Shown here: one piece after another, positions 25,046 to 33,825 of the stretch | Layout of the letters: each line of letters starts with the position of its first letter | Position numbering within the stretch: the first letter of the stretch is position 1 | Assembly (NCBI RefSeq): GCF_002754375.1 | Contig: NZ_PEFF01000001.1 | Span: 2,232,001-2,296,000, forward strand | DNA: 64,000 nucleotides | From: Variovorax sp. 54 | Lineage (GTDB): Bacteria > Pseudomonadota > Gammaproteobacteria > Burkholderiales > Burkholderiaceae_C | Direction of reading: 5' to 3' | Translations under genes and position numbers: made by a program | Notes under the pieces: generated by a model | Told to the model about the DNA's origin: nothing | Databases searched by the model: none | What the model saw: only the letters and a program-made list of their open reading frames with translations

Positions 25046-27010
25046 ATGAACTCACCACTCAGCGCACATCCCATACGTCCAAGTTGGCGAGCATCTCGAA
25101 ACTTGAGACAAAGGGGGTCCATCCTGATCAATACGGCGATCGCCATAGGTCTGATCGTTCTGACATTGATTGGCACCGAACTTGGATACATGTTTTTTCT
25201 GAAGCGGGAGTTTCAGAAAACTGCGGATCTCGCCGCGCTGGCCGGGGCCCAAGCGCTCGAACCGGGTAGTTGCACGAGCGCGCAAACAGCCGCTGTAGCA
25301 AACGCTGCTTTGAACCTTCCAGGCGGCATCGCACCGCTGACCGCCGCCAACATCGAGTGCGGTCGGTGGGATCCTATCCAACGAGCAATCGCCCCTCATT
25401 TTGGCGCCCCAAACGCCGGAGAAAAGCTGAACGCCGTTCGCGTACATCTCAGCAGAGTTCCCCCGCTTCTTCTTAGTGGAATCGTCGGAAATCAGGCTCG
25501 GAAGATCGAAGTCGAAGCATTGGCAGCGCAAAAAAATCCGCGCGCCGTGCTGAACATTCGAAATACCCTTTTGAGCGTTGATTCCTCCAGATCCGCATTG
25601 CTCAACGCGGTTCTGGGCGGCCTGCTCGGTAGCAGTCTCAACGTCGACATTCTCGGCTGGAGAGGGCTTCTGAACACCAACATCAGTCTCCTTTCTTATC
25701 TTGATCAAATCGCAATAGACCTTCAAATCGGCGCCGGAAAATACGATCAAGTCCTCAATACAAAAGTTTCTGCTGGCGTTCTGCTGCAAGCCATGATCAC
25801 AGCGTTGAACCGCAGCGGGAGTACTGCAACCGCTGTCATCACGGCATTGGATGAAATCCGAATCAAGGCCAACGCCGCGGCGGCGCAACCGCTCCTGAAG
25901 CTTGGTGACTTATTGGGTGTACAGACGGGTACAGACGCCGCGGGATTGCAGACAGACCTTCAGATCTTCCAGTTGGTTCAAGGCATGATCCAACTCGCGA
26001 ACAAGGAACACGCAGTCGCTGCGAGCCTTCCCATCACCGTTCCCGGCATCGCCTCGGTCACAACCCAGGTTCAAGTCGTCGAGGCACCCCAGATCTCTGC
26101 GATCGGCAATCCTGAACTGGCCCAACTCGCATCTGATGGCCCTGATCGGATCCAGGTTCAGACAGCGCAGATACGTTCGCTGATCCAGGCTGATCTTCCC
26201 GTGCTCTCTGGCATTACGGGCCTTTTGAACGTGGTGACGGACTTGCTCACTCCAGTTACGAGCCTTTTGAATAATGTCCTCAGCCTGGATCTGCAGGCCA
26301 TTCTCTGCCTTAGCTGCACGCAAACGCGAATCCGCCTAGTGCCAGACAGTCCCGTAAGAATCAGTGTCAATTTGAACGTGGCCTCGGCAAAGTCAAAGGT
26401 AATTGGGGTCAACTGCACATCCCCAACAACCACCAGTCTCACAGTTCAATCCCGGGTCACGGCAGCTGAGCTTCGGGTGGGTCAGATATCGGACGCTGAC
26501 GGCACAGCTCTTCTCAAAACTGGAGCAATACCTGTCGTTCAACCAATCCCTGTCATAGATGTAGAAACCAGAAAATGCTACGCACTCGGCCTCGCTTGTG
26601 ACCCGTGGGAAAAGTACTCCAGAACGGGGCTCAGGGTTGATACGTCGGTCGCTGGAAATTCTGCACCACACACTTATCAGAACCCGCCCGAGCTGAACGC
26701 ACCTCCTCTCTACTACTCGCTCTCATCCACGGACATCGTTGGAAGCTTGTCAGAGACATTGAGCGGGCTTCAACTTCAAACCTACACCTACAACCCTTCG
26801 GCTCCTAACCACTTGGGTAACCTGATCGGCACGGCGACACAACTTATCCAAGGCGCTCTGAGCGTTGTTCAGGATCTCGTGACCACGCTGCTTTCCCCGC
26901 TGTTGGATTCATTGGTCAATGCCCTGTTGAATGCTCTGGGCATTCAGTTGGCCCAAGCCGATATCGGTGCTCGTCTTTCATGCACGCGCGGGGCCGAACT
27001 TGTTTTTTGA
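25046..27010 (+). CDS. tadG: TadG-like pilus assembly protein
   Basis: The protein has 654 residues. An N-terminal region GSILINTAIAIGLIVLTLIGTELGYMFFLKREFQKTADLAALAGA matches the TadG/DUF2134 family: one membrane helix, then a conserved helix with TADLAALAGAQAL. It lacks the pseudopilin glutamate. The long periplasmic part has no known catalytic motif. It carries several leucine-rich stretches of the type LLNVVTDLLTPVTSLLNN and a C-terminal cluster VVQDLVTTLLSPLLDSLVNALLN. This resembles the style of the adhesin at 37.6-41.8 kb, though similarity may be compositional. This is the last gene of the Tad run. Confidence 0.85.
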   Translation: MNSPLSAHPIRPSWRASRNLRQRGSILINTAIAIGLIVLTLIGTELGYMFFLKREFQKTADLAALAGAQALEPGSCTSAQTAAVANAALNLPGGIAPLTAANIECGRWDPIQRAIAPHFGAPNAGEKLNAVRVHLSRVPPLLLSGIVGNQARKIEVEALAAQKNPRAVLNIRNTLLSVDSSRSALLNAVLGGLLGSSLNVDILGWRGLLNTNISLLSYLDQIAIDLQIGAGKYDQVLNTKVSAGVLLQAMITALNRSGSTATAVITALDEIRIKANAAAAQPLLKLGDLLGVQTGTDAAGLQTDLQIFQLVQGMIQLANKEHAVAASLPITVPGIASVTTQVQVVEAPQISAIGNPELAQLASDGPDRIQVQTAQIRSLIQADLPVLSGITGLLNVVTDLLTPVTSLLNNVLSLDLQAILCLSCTQTRIRLVPDSPVRISVNLNVASAKSKVIGVNCTSPTTTSLTVQSRVTAAELRVGQISDADGTALLKTGAIPVVQPIPVIDVETRKCYALGLACDPWEKYSRTGLRVDTSVAGNSAPHTYQNPPELNAPPLYYSLSSTDIVGSLSETLSGLQLQTYTYNPSAPNHLGNLIGTATQLIQGALSVVQDLVTTLLSPLLDSLVNALLNALGIQLAQADIGARLSCTRGAELVF

Positions 27011-27067
27011 TCTTCGACAGCCGTCGCCAGTGCGGTCTGGGACAACACATTCCGTCTTTCTATCTTC

Positions 27068-28483
27068 ATGAGTTCCCCCTCCAACTTCGACGAACTCGAC
27101 CTCTTTGTCTGGGAAGGCAAAGCCGACATCCTCGACCGCATTGCGCGGTGCATGGCGAGCTTCGACGTGGAAGTCATCCGGGCCGATGGCCTGCCGCCGC
27201 CTTCGCAGGACCGTGGTGTCGCGCTGCGCCCATCCGTCGCGATCATCAGCGTCACCGTCATCGACGGCGGCGGGCTGCCGCACGCGACCGAGCTGCTGCA
27301 AGGCATGCCCGTGATCTGGGTCGCTGCGGCTTCGCGCGAGCGCGATTCGCGCACGTATCCGCCCGAGTACCTGCACGTCCTGCCCTACGACTTCACCTGC
27401 GCCGAGCTGCGCACGATGGTGGCCAAGCTGGTGCGCCAGCTGCGTGCGCGCGATGTCGCGCCGCAGGCGCCCGACATGCTGGTGGCGCATTCCGATGCGA
27501 TGAAGGGGCTGCTGGCCGAAGTGGGTGCCTTTGCGGACTGCAACCATCCGGTGCTGGTGCGCGGCGAAACCGGTGTCGGCAAGGAACGCATCGCACAACA
27601 ACTTCACATCGGGCACCAGCAGTACGGCAAGGGCGCGTTCGTGGCGGTGAACTGCGGCGCGATTCCAGATGGGCTGTTCGAGTCGCTGTTCTTCGGCCAC
27701 ACGAAGGGCTCGTTCACGGGCGCGGTGCACGCGCACCGCGGGTACTTCGAGCAGGCGACGGGCGGTACGCTGTTTCTCGACGAGATTGGGGACTTGCCGC
27801 GCTACCAGCAGGTCAAGCTGCTGCGCGTGCTCGAAGACAGCGCGGTCACGCGGTTGGGGGCGACGTCGCCGATTCGCGTCGACTTCCGGCTCGTGGCGGC
27901 GACGAACCGCAATCTGCGCGAGATGGTGGCGAGCGGCGAGTTTCGGGCCGATCTGTTCTACCGGCTCGCGGTCATCGAGCTGCATGTGCCGAGCCTCGAA
28001 GAGCGCGGCGAGATCGACAAGATCGCGATCTTCAAGGCGCTGCTGACGAACGTGCTGGGCGACGAGCTCGAAGCCTTGGGCGAAACGCCGCACTGGCTCA
28101 GCGATGCGGTGGCCGAGACTTACTTTCCGGGCAACGTGCGGCAGCTGCGCAACCTCGCGGAGCGCGTAGGCGTGATCGCGCGGCAGTTGCACGCCTGGGA
28201 CCAGAACCTGATTCAGCGCGCGATCGCGCTCACACGCGGCACGCCGGCACCGGCCACGCTCGCTACCGATCGCAACGGCACGGGGGTCGCACTCGATGCG
28301 AATGGCGACCGCAAGGGTTGGAACAGCAGCGAGCGCAATCGCATCATCGCGGCGTTGGAGATCAACGACTGGAAGCGCCAGGACACCGCGCAGCACCTGG
28401 GCATCAGCCGCAAGGTGCTGTGGGAAAAGATGCGCAAGTACCAGATCCTCGACGGCGAACCAGGCATCCCCGAAGAGACTTAG
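27068..28483 (+). CDS. Sigma-54 dependent enhancer-binding activator with degenerate receiver domain
   Basis: The protein has 471 residues. The N-terminus (about 8-125) has the strand pattern of a receiver, but the expected phospho-aspartate after the third strand is Ser (AIISV) and the acidic pair is absent, as in FleQ-like proteins. The AAA+ core has Walker A GETGVGKE (about 166), GSFTGA (about 214, where GAFTGA is usual) and Walker B LFLDEIGD (about 235). The C-terminal Fis-type helix-turn-helix is about 425-460 ([17 protein letters not shown]). It lies between the Tad locus and the adhesin/secretion locus, and candidate sigma-54 promoters precede both. FleQ and BerB in this group bind cyclic di-GMP; that is possible here but not shown. 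Confidence 0.9.
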   Translation: MSSPSNFDELDLFVWEGKADILDRIARCMASFDVEVIRADGLPPPSQDRGVALRPSVAIISVTVIDGGGLPHATELLQGMPVIWVAAASRERDSRTYPPEYLHVLPYDFTCAELRTMVAKLVRQLRARDVAPQAPDMLVAHSDAMKGLLAEVGAFADCNHPVLVRGETGVGKERIAQQLHIGHQQYGKGAFVAVNCGAIPDGLFESLFFGHTKGSFTGAVHAHRGYFEQATGGTLFLDEIGDLPRYQQVKLLRVLEDSAVTRLGATSPIRVDFRLVAATNRNLREMVASGEFRADLFYRLAVIELHVPSLEERGEIDKIAIFKALLTNVLGDELEALGETPHWLSDAVAETYFPGNVRQLRNLAERVGVIARQLHAWDQNLIQRAIALTRGTPAPATLATDRNGTGVALDANGDRKGWNSSERNRIIAALEINDWKRQDTAQHLGISRKVLWEKMRKYQILDGEPGIPEET

Positions 28484-28600
28484 CTCGCCCCCAGGCTGCG
28501 CGGCACTTCGTGTCGAGCACCGAGCTCACCCCCAGCCTGCGCGCACTTCGTGTCGCTTCGCCAACCCCCTACCGGGGGCAACACCTGAGGCCCGGCAGAG
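28484..28600. repeat. Intergenic GC-rich tandem element with CCCCCTACCGGGGG stem
   Basis: Two imperfect copies of a segment containing CCCCCAGSCTGCGCG and CACTTCGTGTCG follow each other (about 28487-28520 and 28526-28558). They are followed by an inverted repeat CCCCCTACCGGGGG. The element lies between the convergent activator and TolC genes. Similar elements are common between Comamonadaceae genes and probably end transcripts; no T-tract is present. Confidence 0.55.
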
Positions 28601-28651
28601 CCGGTTCCTCGGTGTTTCGCGAAGGGGCTTCGCTGTCGCTTGCCTCGTGGG

Positions 28652-30229
28652 TCAGTTGATTCCGAGACGCGTCGTCCTGCGCAGCGGCGGGTTCGCAAAC
28701 GATGCTCCTGGCGAGCGATCGACCACAGGCTCGCTCGCGCAGGTCGTATTGCTCGAGATGCACAGCGCACCCAGCAGCCCGTCCTCGGTCAGGACATTGC
28801 GGCTCGGGGGGCCGAAGATGCGGTCGATCCAGTTGTTGGCGCCGATCGGGTCGATGCGCAGTTCGCCGGTGGTGCGCGCCAGGCGCAGCTCCGAAATTCG
28901 CAGGTCGAACACGCCGTCGATGTAGTCGAACAGCAGCGTGTAGTAGTCCAGTTGCGCATCGAGCACCTTGGGCAGGGTCTCGCGGCCGAACTCCATGAGG
29001 CGGCGGCGGCCGCGGAAGGCCTGGCCTGAGGTGCTGACGGCTTCCATCAACTGGCGCTCGCGTTCGCGGCCGGCCACGGTGCGCGACCACGACGACGCGG
29101 TGAGCTCCATCAGGTTGAGCTTCACGCCCTCCATCTTGGCTTCCTGGTTCGCGACTTCGGCCAGGGCACCCTTGAGTTTCAGCTGGCGGTCGAAGCCGTT
29201 GCCGAAGTTCCAGTTCAACTCAAACGCAGCACGTGTCGGGTCTTGCGGCGACACGCCGCGCGGGTCTTTGCTCTTCACAACGACGGCGTCGAGCGTGGGG
29301 TACAGGCTGGCTTCGGTCTGGTCGACCAGCGCGCGCGCACGCGCGACGCGGCCCTGGGCTTCGGCCAGTTCGGTGCTGCGCGCCTCGGCGCGGCGCAGTG
29401 CTTCTTCCTGCGAGCCAATGCGCCAGTGCGTCGGTGCAGCGAGCACGGGCAGCGATTCGGGAGCGGGCGAGAACTTGAAGTAGTTGCGGAACTTGGCCAG
29501 CGCCTCGTCGCGCTGGGCCTCGAAGTCGGACTCGCGCGCAGCCACGAGGGCACGGCGCGAGGCGGCCATGTTGAGGTCGTTGTCGCCGCTCACGCCGAGC
29601 GCCACGCGGCGCGCCTCGGCCTTCGACAGTTCGGCCACGACCTCGGTGGCGCGGTGTGCGATCTGTTTCTTCAGGTCGAAGCGCTGCACCTGCAGGTAGG
29701 CGGTGAGCGCGTCCAGCACGACCTTCTGCGAGGTGGTGACGACGGCTTCGTCGTCGGCCTGGTTGGCCAATTCGGCGGCGCGCTGCGTGGCGCTCATGGC
29801 GCCGCCGTCGATCAGGCTCACGCGCGCCTCGGCGGTGAGCACGGTGTAGCTCTGGCTCTGCGCATCCTTGGCGCCGCTGTTGTAGGTGCCCGACGAGGTG
29901 CCGACCTTGAAGCGCGGGTAGCGCGCCATGCGGGCCGCGTCCACGCCGAAGCTGCTGGTGCTGGCGGTGGCCTGTGCGGTCAGCACTTCGGGGTATTCCT
30001 GCGACAGCGCAATGAGCGCCTGCTTCACGCGCTGCGCAGAACTCGCGGCGCCCAGAGAAGGCGAAGACAGGCGGCGCGAGAACGCGAGCGCGGCAGGTGG
30101 CTCGTCCTGTTCAGCGGATGTCTGTTGGGCATACGCGGTGGGCGGCAACGCCATGCTGACGCACAGGGTCGCGCAGAGCACGCCCGGGGCGATGCGCGCG
30201 CGCCGGCCCGGCAACACGGGCTTGCTCAT
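28652..30229 (-). CDS. TolC-family outer-membrane channel of a type I secretion system
   Basis: The protein has 525 residues. A signal peptide ends near TAYAQ. Two OEP repeats are rich in coiled-coil segments (about 80-270 and 290-470). LIDGGAMSATQRAAELANQADDEAV and GEVANQEAKMEG-type stretches are typical of the TolC/AggA/LapE branch. It is the outer-membrane duct. Its start overlaps the HlyD stop as ATGA. A cysteine pair lies near the C-terminus (ALCISSNTTCAS). Confidence 0.92.
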   Translation of the reverse strand: MSKPVLPGRRARIAPGVLCATLCVSMALPPTAYAQQTSAEQDEPPAALAFSRRLSSPSLGAASSAQRVKQALIALSQEYPEVLTAQATASTSSFGVDAARMARYPRFKVGTSSGTYNSGAKDAQSQSYTVLTAEARVSLIDGGAMSATQRAAELANQADDEAVVTTSQKVVLDALTAYLQVQRFDLKKQIAHRATEVVAELSKAEARRVALGVSGDNDLNMAASRRALVAARESDFEAQRDEALAKFRNYFKFSPAPESLPVLAAPTHWRIGSQEEALRRAEARSTELAEAQGRVARARALVDQTEASLYPTLDAVVVKSKDPRGVSPQDPTRAAFELNWNFGNGFDRQLKLKGALAEVANQEAKMEGVKLNLMELTASSWSRTVAGRERERQLMEAVSTSGQAFRGRRRLMEFGRETLPKVLDAQLDYYTLLFDYIDGVFDLRISELRLARTTGELRIDPIGANNWIDRIFGPPSRNVLTEDGLLGALCISSNTTCASEPVVDRSPGASFANPPLRRTTRLGIN

Positions 30230-31542
30230 GGTTCGCGGAAGGCTTCGCGCCGCAGTTTGAGCACAGGCCGCAGGATGTACCAGATGAAAGGATCGGTCCC
30301 CACGCGCAGGTCGACTTCAGACTCCATGCCGGCGGTGATGCGGTTTTCTTTGCGCCCCACGTGCGACTGCGACATGCTGATGAGCAGCCGGTAGTACGGC
30401 GTGCCGTTGGCAATGGCAGCATCGCGGTCGGCGTCGGCCGCCACGAGCTTGACCTTGCCATCGACGGCGCCGTAGCGCAGGTAGTCGTAGGCGGTGATCT
30501 TCACGCGCGCCTCTTGCCCCACTTCGACAAAGCCGCGGTCGTTCGGGTTGAGGCGCGCCTCGACCATGATCTCGTCTTCGTCGGGCACCACTTCCAGGAT
30601 GGATTCGCCGGGCTTCACGACCCAGCCGGGGCTGCCGCTGCGCAAGCCCTTCACGATGCCGTCGGCCGGCGCCTTCACGATGGTGCGCGAGCGTTGCGTG
30701 CGGGCGCGTGCGAGGTCTTCGCTCAGGCTGGCGAACTGGCGCTCGACGGTGGCGAGTTCGTCCGAGGCACGGCGGCGAAAGCGGCCCTCGGCTTCGGCCA
30801 TCTTGGCCTGTGCTTCGGTGATGGCAGCCTGCGCCGAGATCACGCCCTGGCGCGCCACGGCGAGTTCGCTGCGCACGCCTTCGGCCTGGCGGCGCTTCTC
30901 GAGCACCTCGACCTGGCCGACGAGTTTTTCGCTGAGCAGTTGTTCGGAGATTTCCTGTTCTTTCTGCATCAGCTCCAGCCGGTCGCCCAGGCCCTTGACC
31001 TTGGCCTGCTGTTCGAGCTGCTTGCTGCGTGCCTGCTCCAGGTTCGACACGGCGCCGGCCATGACGCCGCGCTGTTCGAGCGCGCGCGCCTGGTAGGCAC
31101 CGACCTCGCCTTCGAGCACGGCCTCGTCGATGTCTGCATCGAACGAATCGCGCTTGAGTGGCTGGCCGCGGCTCTCGGCAATGAGCCGCACGCGGGTGGC
31201 CTGCGTGGCGGCATTGCGCGCGGTGAGCTCTTCGAAGTTCAGGCCGCTGCCGCCCAGGTCGATCTCGACCAGCGACTGGCCCTGCTTGACCTTGTCGCCT
31301 TCTTTCACGAGCACGTTGCTGACGATGCCGCCTTCCAAGTGCTGGATCGACTTCACGCGGTCGGAGGGGATCACGCGGCCCGGCGCGACGACGACGGTTT
31401 CCATCGGAAAACCGAGGCCCACCACCGCCAGCACCGCGACCGCGCCGCCGATGATCCACTGGCGCCGCCGACCCTGCGGCGTGGTCTGCGCCGCCTGTTT
31501 CTCGCTCTCGCCCTGAAGCACCTGCGGCAAGTCTGGTTTCAA
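30226..31542 (-). CDS. HlyD-family membrane fusion protein of the type I system
   Basis: The protein has 438 residues. One membrane helix (about 29-47) is followed by a biotinyl-lipoyl strand (VVVAPGRVIPSDRVKSIQHLEGGIVSNVLVKEGDKVKQGQ, with the family's HLEGGIV signature) and a long coiled coil (about 105-290). The second lipoyl half and a C-terminal beta domain carry the MEVDLRVG-type HlyD signature. It bridges the ABC exporter and TolC. The gene starts 62 bases after the ABC gene. Confidence 0.93.
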   Translation of the reverse strand: MKPDLPQVLQGESEKQAAQTTPQGRRRQWIIGGAVAVLAVVGLGFPMETVVVAPGRVIPSDRVKSIQHLEGGIVSNVLVKEGDKVKQGQSLVEIDLGGSGLNFEELTARNAATQATRVRLIAESRGQPLKRDSFDADIDEAVLEGEVGAYQARALEQRGVMAGAVSNLEQARSKQLEQQAKVKGLGDRLELMQKEQEISEQLLSEKLVGQVEVLEKRRQAEGVRSELAVARQGVISAQAAITEAQAKMAEAEGRFRRRASDELATVERQFASLSEDLARARTQRSRTIVKAPADGIVKGLRSGSPGWVVKPGESILEVVPDEDEIMVEARLNPNDRGFVEVGQEARVKITAYDYLRYGAVDGKVKLVAADADRDAAIANGTPYYRLLISMSQSHVGRKENRITAGMESEVDLRVGTDPFIWYILRPVLKLRREAFREP

Positions 31543-31604
31543 AATCCCGTACCCCTGTCTCTGTCTGTCAGTCGGTCAATCAATCGATCAAGCAAGCAAG
31601 TCGC

Positions 31605-33440
31605 TCAGGCCATCGAGCGCGAGGCGGTGGCGACGCCGGCATTGCCGTTGCTGCTGCCGTCCTCGCTGTCGCTCAGCGCCACCAGCGGCTTCTTCACGCC
31701 GAAGAGCTTGGGCACCATGACGGCGGCGGAGCCGATCTCCACGTTGCCCTGGCCGGTGACGTGATAGACGGTGGTGGCCGCCGACACGATGCGCAGCGAA
31801 TGCGTGACCACGACCACGGTGCGCACCTTGGCCACCGCGAGCATGGTCGCGAGCAGGTTGCGCTCGCTTTGAAAGTCGAGGTCGTTGCTGGGCTCGTCGA
31901 GCACCAGCACCGAGGGCTTGCGCAGGAAGCTCATGGCCAGCGCGAGCTTGCGTCGCTCGCCCACCGAGAAGCCGGTGCCGCCCTCGCCCACCACGGTGCG
32001 ATAACCGTCGGGCAGGCGCGAAATGAAGTCGTGCGCGCCCGAGAGCTTGCAGGCCGCGACGATCTGCTCGTCGCTCTGGCCCGGCGCACCGCGGCGCATG
32101 GTGTCGACGAGCGGGCCGCCGAACCAGTACACCTCTTGCGAGAGGTAGCTGATCCAGCGCGACAGCTCTTCGCGGCCGAACTGCGACAGGTCGTACTCGC
32201 CGATGCTCACCACGCCGTGCGTGGGCGTGTACAGGCCCGACAGCAGCTTCACGAGCGTCGACTTGCCCGCGCCGTTGCGCCCGACGATCACATGCAGGCC
32301 GCCGGGGCCGATGTCGAGGTCGACGTTTTCTAGCACGGGCTGCGGCGCGTCTTCGGTGAAGCTGAAGCTCACGTCCTTGAGCGTGACGCGGCCCAGCGGC
32401 TGCGGCAGCGCCATGCCGGTGGGCGCTTTCTCGACCGGCTCGCCGAGCACGGTCTCCAGGCGCTTGGCGGCTTCCTTGGCGGTGGCGAGCGAGCGCCAGT
32501 TCGACACCAGCCCGGCCACCGGCTGCAGCGCCTTCAGCGCAAGCATGTTGGAGGCGACGAGGCCGCCCACCGTCATCCACTGCTGCATGACGGAGATGGC
32601 GCCGACGGTGACAACGATCACCGAGAACACGGTGAGCAGCACGGTGGTGCCGTCGCGCGCGGTTTCGATCTGGCCGTTCTTGCCAAAGCTCTCGCTGAGC
32701 CAGGCGTTGTAGGTCTGCTGCCAGACGTCGATGGTCGGGCCGTCGTTCGACTGCGCCTTGAGCGTCTCGCGCGCATGGCAGATCTCGGAGGTGATGCGGT
32801 CCAGGCCGCGCCCGCGCAGCACTTCTTCCACGCGACCGGCGCGCACTTCGTCGGCCCACCACCAGGCCAGGAACGACATGATGGCCAGGAAGGCCACCAC
32901 CACCGGCAGCACCGGCAGCGCGACGATGCCGATCACCACCAGCGCAAAGATCGCCATCGGCAAATCGAAGATCGACTGCGCGAGCCCGCCGGTGACGGTG
33001 CCGCGCACGGCCCCCACGTCGCGAAAGTACAGCTGCCAGGACGAGGCCGGCCGCGCCTCGAGCGCGCGCAGCGGGCGACCGAGCATGGAGTGCAGCAGCG
33101 CGCTCGACACGCCGTGGTCGACGGTCGCGCCCGCGTTGCGCAGCAGGCGCGAACGCCGCGTGCGCAGCCAGAACTCGATGCACAGGAAAAACAGAATGCC
33201 GCACACCAGCGCCGCGAGCGTGGAAACGCCGCTGCGCGAGAGCACGCGGTCATACACCTGGAGCAGGAAGATCGAGGGCAGCAGCCCGAACAGGCTGATG
33301 GGCAGCGACAGCCACGCCGCACTCTTGACGAGCGGGTAGGCCGAGCGGAACGCATCGTTCAACGCACCGGCATACGGACTGGCGCCGGGAGTTTCCGGCC
33401 TGTCGGCAACCAGCTGGCTGGGCAAGAGGAACTTGATCAT
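31605..33440 (-). CDS. Type I secretion ABC exporter (permease-ATPase), with altered signature
   Basis: The protein has 611 residues. An N-terminal membrane domain with about six helices (40-330) is fused to an ATPase domain. Walker A GRNGAGKS is near residue 388, and Walker B is LVLDEPSNDLD. The ABC signature expected as LSGGQ reads FSVGERRKLALA (about 490), so the second Gly and the Gln differ. There is no N-terminal C39 peptidase or clear CLD domain, so the cargo is not processed by this protein. In context it should export the 1404-residue adhesin. The upstream gap of 91 bases holds GTTAC repeats. Confidence 0.9.
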   Translation of the reverse strand: MIKFLLPSQLVADRPETPGASPYAGALNDAFRSAYPLVKSAAWLSLPISLFGLLPSIFLLQVYDRVLSRSGVSTLAALVCGILFFLCIEFWLRTRRSRLLRNAGATVDHGVSSALLHSMLGRPLRALEARPASSWQLYFRDVGAVRGTVTGGLAQSIFDLPMAIFALVVIGIVALPVLPVVVAFLAIMSFLAWWWADEVRAGRVEEVLRGRGLDRITSEICHARETLKAQSNDGPTIDVWQQTYNAWLSESFGKNGQIETARDGTTVLLTVFSVIVVTVGAISVMQQWMTVGGLVASNMLALKALQPVAGLVSNWRSLATAKEAAKRLETVLGEPVEKAPTGMALPQPLGRVTLKDVSFSFTEDAPQPVLENVDLDIGPGGLHVIVGRNGAGKSTLVKLLSGLYTPTHGVVSIGEYDLSQFGREELSRWISYLSQEVYWFGGPLVDTMRRGAPGQSDEQIVAACKLSGAHDFISRLPDGYRTVVGEGGTGFSVGERRKLALAMSFLRKPSVLVLDEPSNDLDFQSERNLLATMLAVAKVRTVVVVTHSLRIVSAATTVYHVTGQGNVEIGSAAVMVPKLFGVKKPLVALSDSEDGSSNGNAGVATASRSMA

Positions 33441-33488
33441 GGAAAAAGACCGATCCGTCGGGCAACGACGCCGGCCCCATTATCAACT

Positions 33489-33504
33489 GTTACCCGATCG
33501 TTAC
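33489..33504. promoter_or_regulatory. GTTAC direct repeat before the ABC exporter
   Basis: GTTAC at 33489-33493 and 33500-33504 repeat 11 bases apart, about 50-65 bases before the exporter start. The half-site is the same as in the adhesin and Tad promoter regions. There is no room for a canonical sigma-54 promoter between the repeats and the gene; the nearest GC/CC pair has 11 rather than 10 bases between. Confidence 0.35.
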
Positions 33505-33531
33505 AAGGCAGAAATTCGCCTCCGACGCCTC

Positions 33532-33825
33532 TCAGCATCGGTGTGCGCGAACCTGCGCCGAACCGGTCGATTCCACGCCGCGCGTTCCTTGTGGCGCGGC
33601 GTTTTCCCTGAGCGTGCAATTCATCGTTTTGTGGGTGTAACTGTGGGCAGCGGTGCGGCCGGATGTGCCCGGCAGGCCTTCGGCAAACACGAGGGCGATG
33701 TTGGCGCATAGCAGCATGAGCAGCACCCACGCGCACAGCAGCTGCAGCCAGCCCAGCCACCAGCGCCGCGGCGGTGCCTCGCGCTCGGATTCATAGGGAA
33801 TGTGGACCAGTGCGTTCCATCTCAT
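33532..33825 (-). CDS. Small single-span membrane protein of unknown function
   Basis: The protein has 97 residues. The start at 33825 overlaps the stop of the ligase-like gene as ATGA, so it is very likely translated. A basic/aromatic N-terminus with PPRRWWLGWLQ leads into one membrane helix (LLCAWVLLMLLCANIALVFAEG, about 29-50), then a hydrophilic tail that may be periplasmic. I recognise no family. It sits between the Mur-ligase fusion and the ABC exporter, so it may connect the two in the membrane. Confidence 0.65.
   Translation of the reverse strand: MRWNALVHIPYESEREAPPRRWWLGWLQLLCAWVLLMLLCANIALVFAEGLPGTSGRTAAHSYTHKTMNCTLRENAAPQGTRGVESTGSAQVRAHRC

Noticed and set aside
33422..33488. A sigma-54 promoter before the ABC exporter
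   Set aside because: The nearest GC and CC elements are 11 bases apart instead of 10, and the -24 side does not match.
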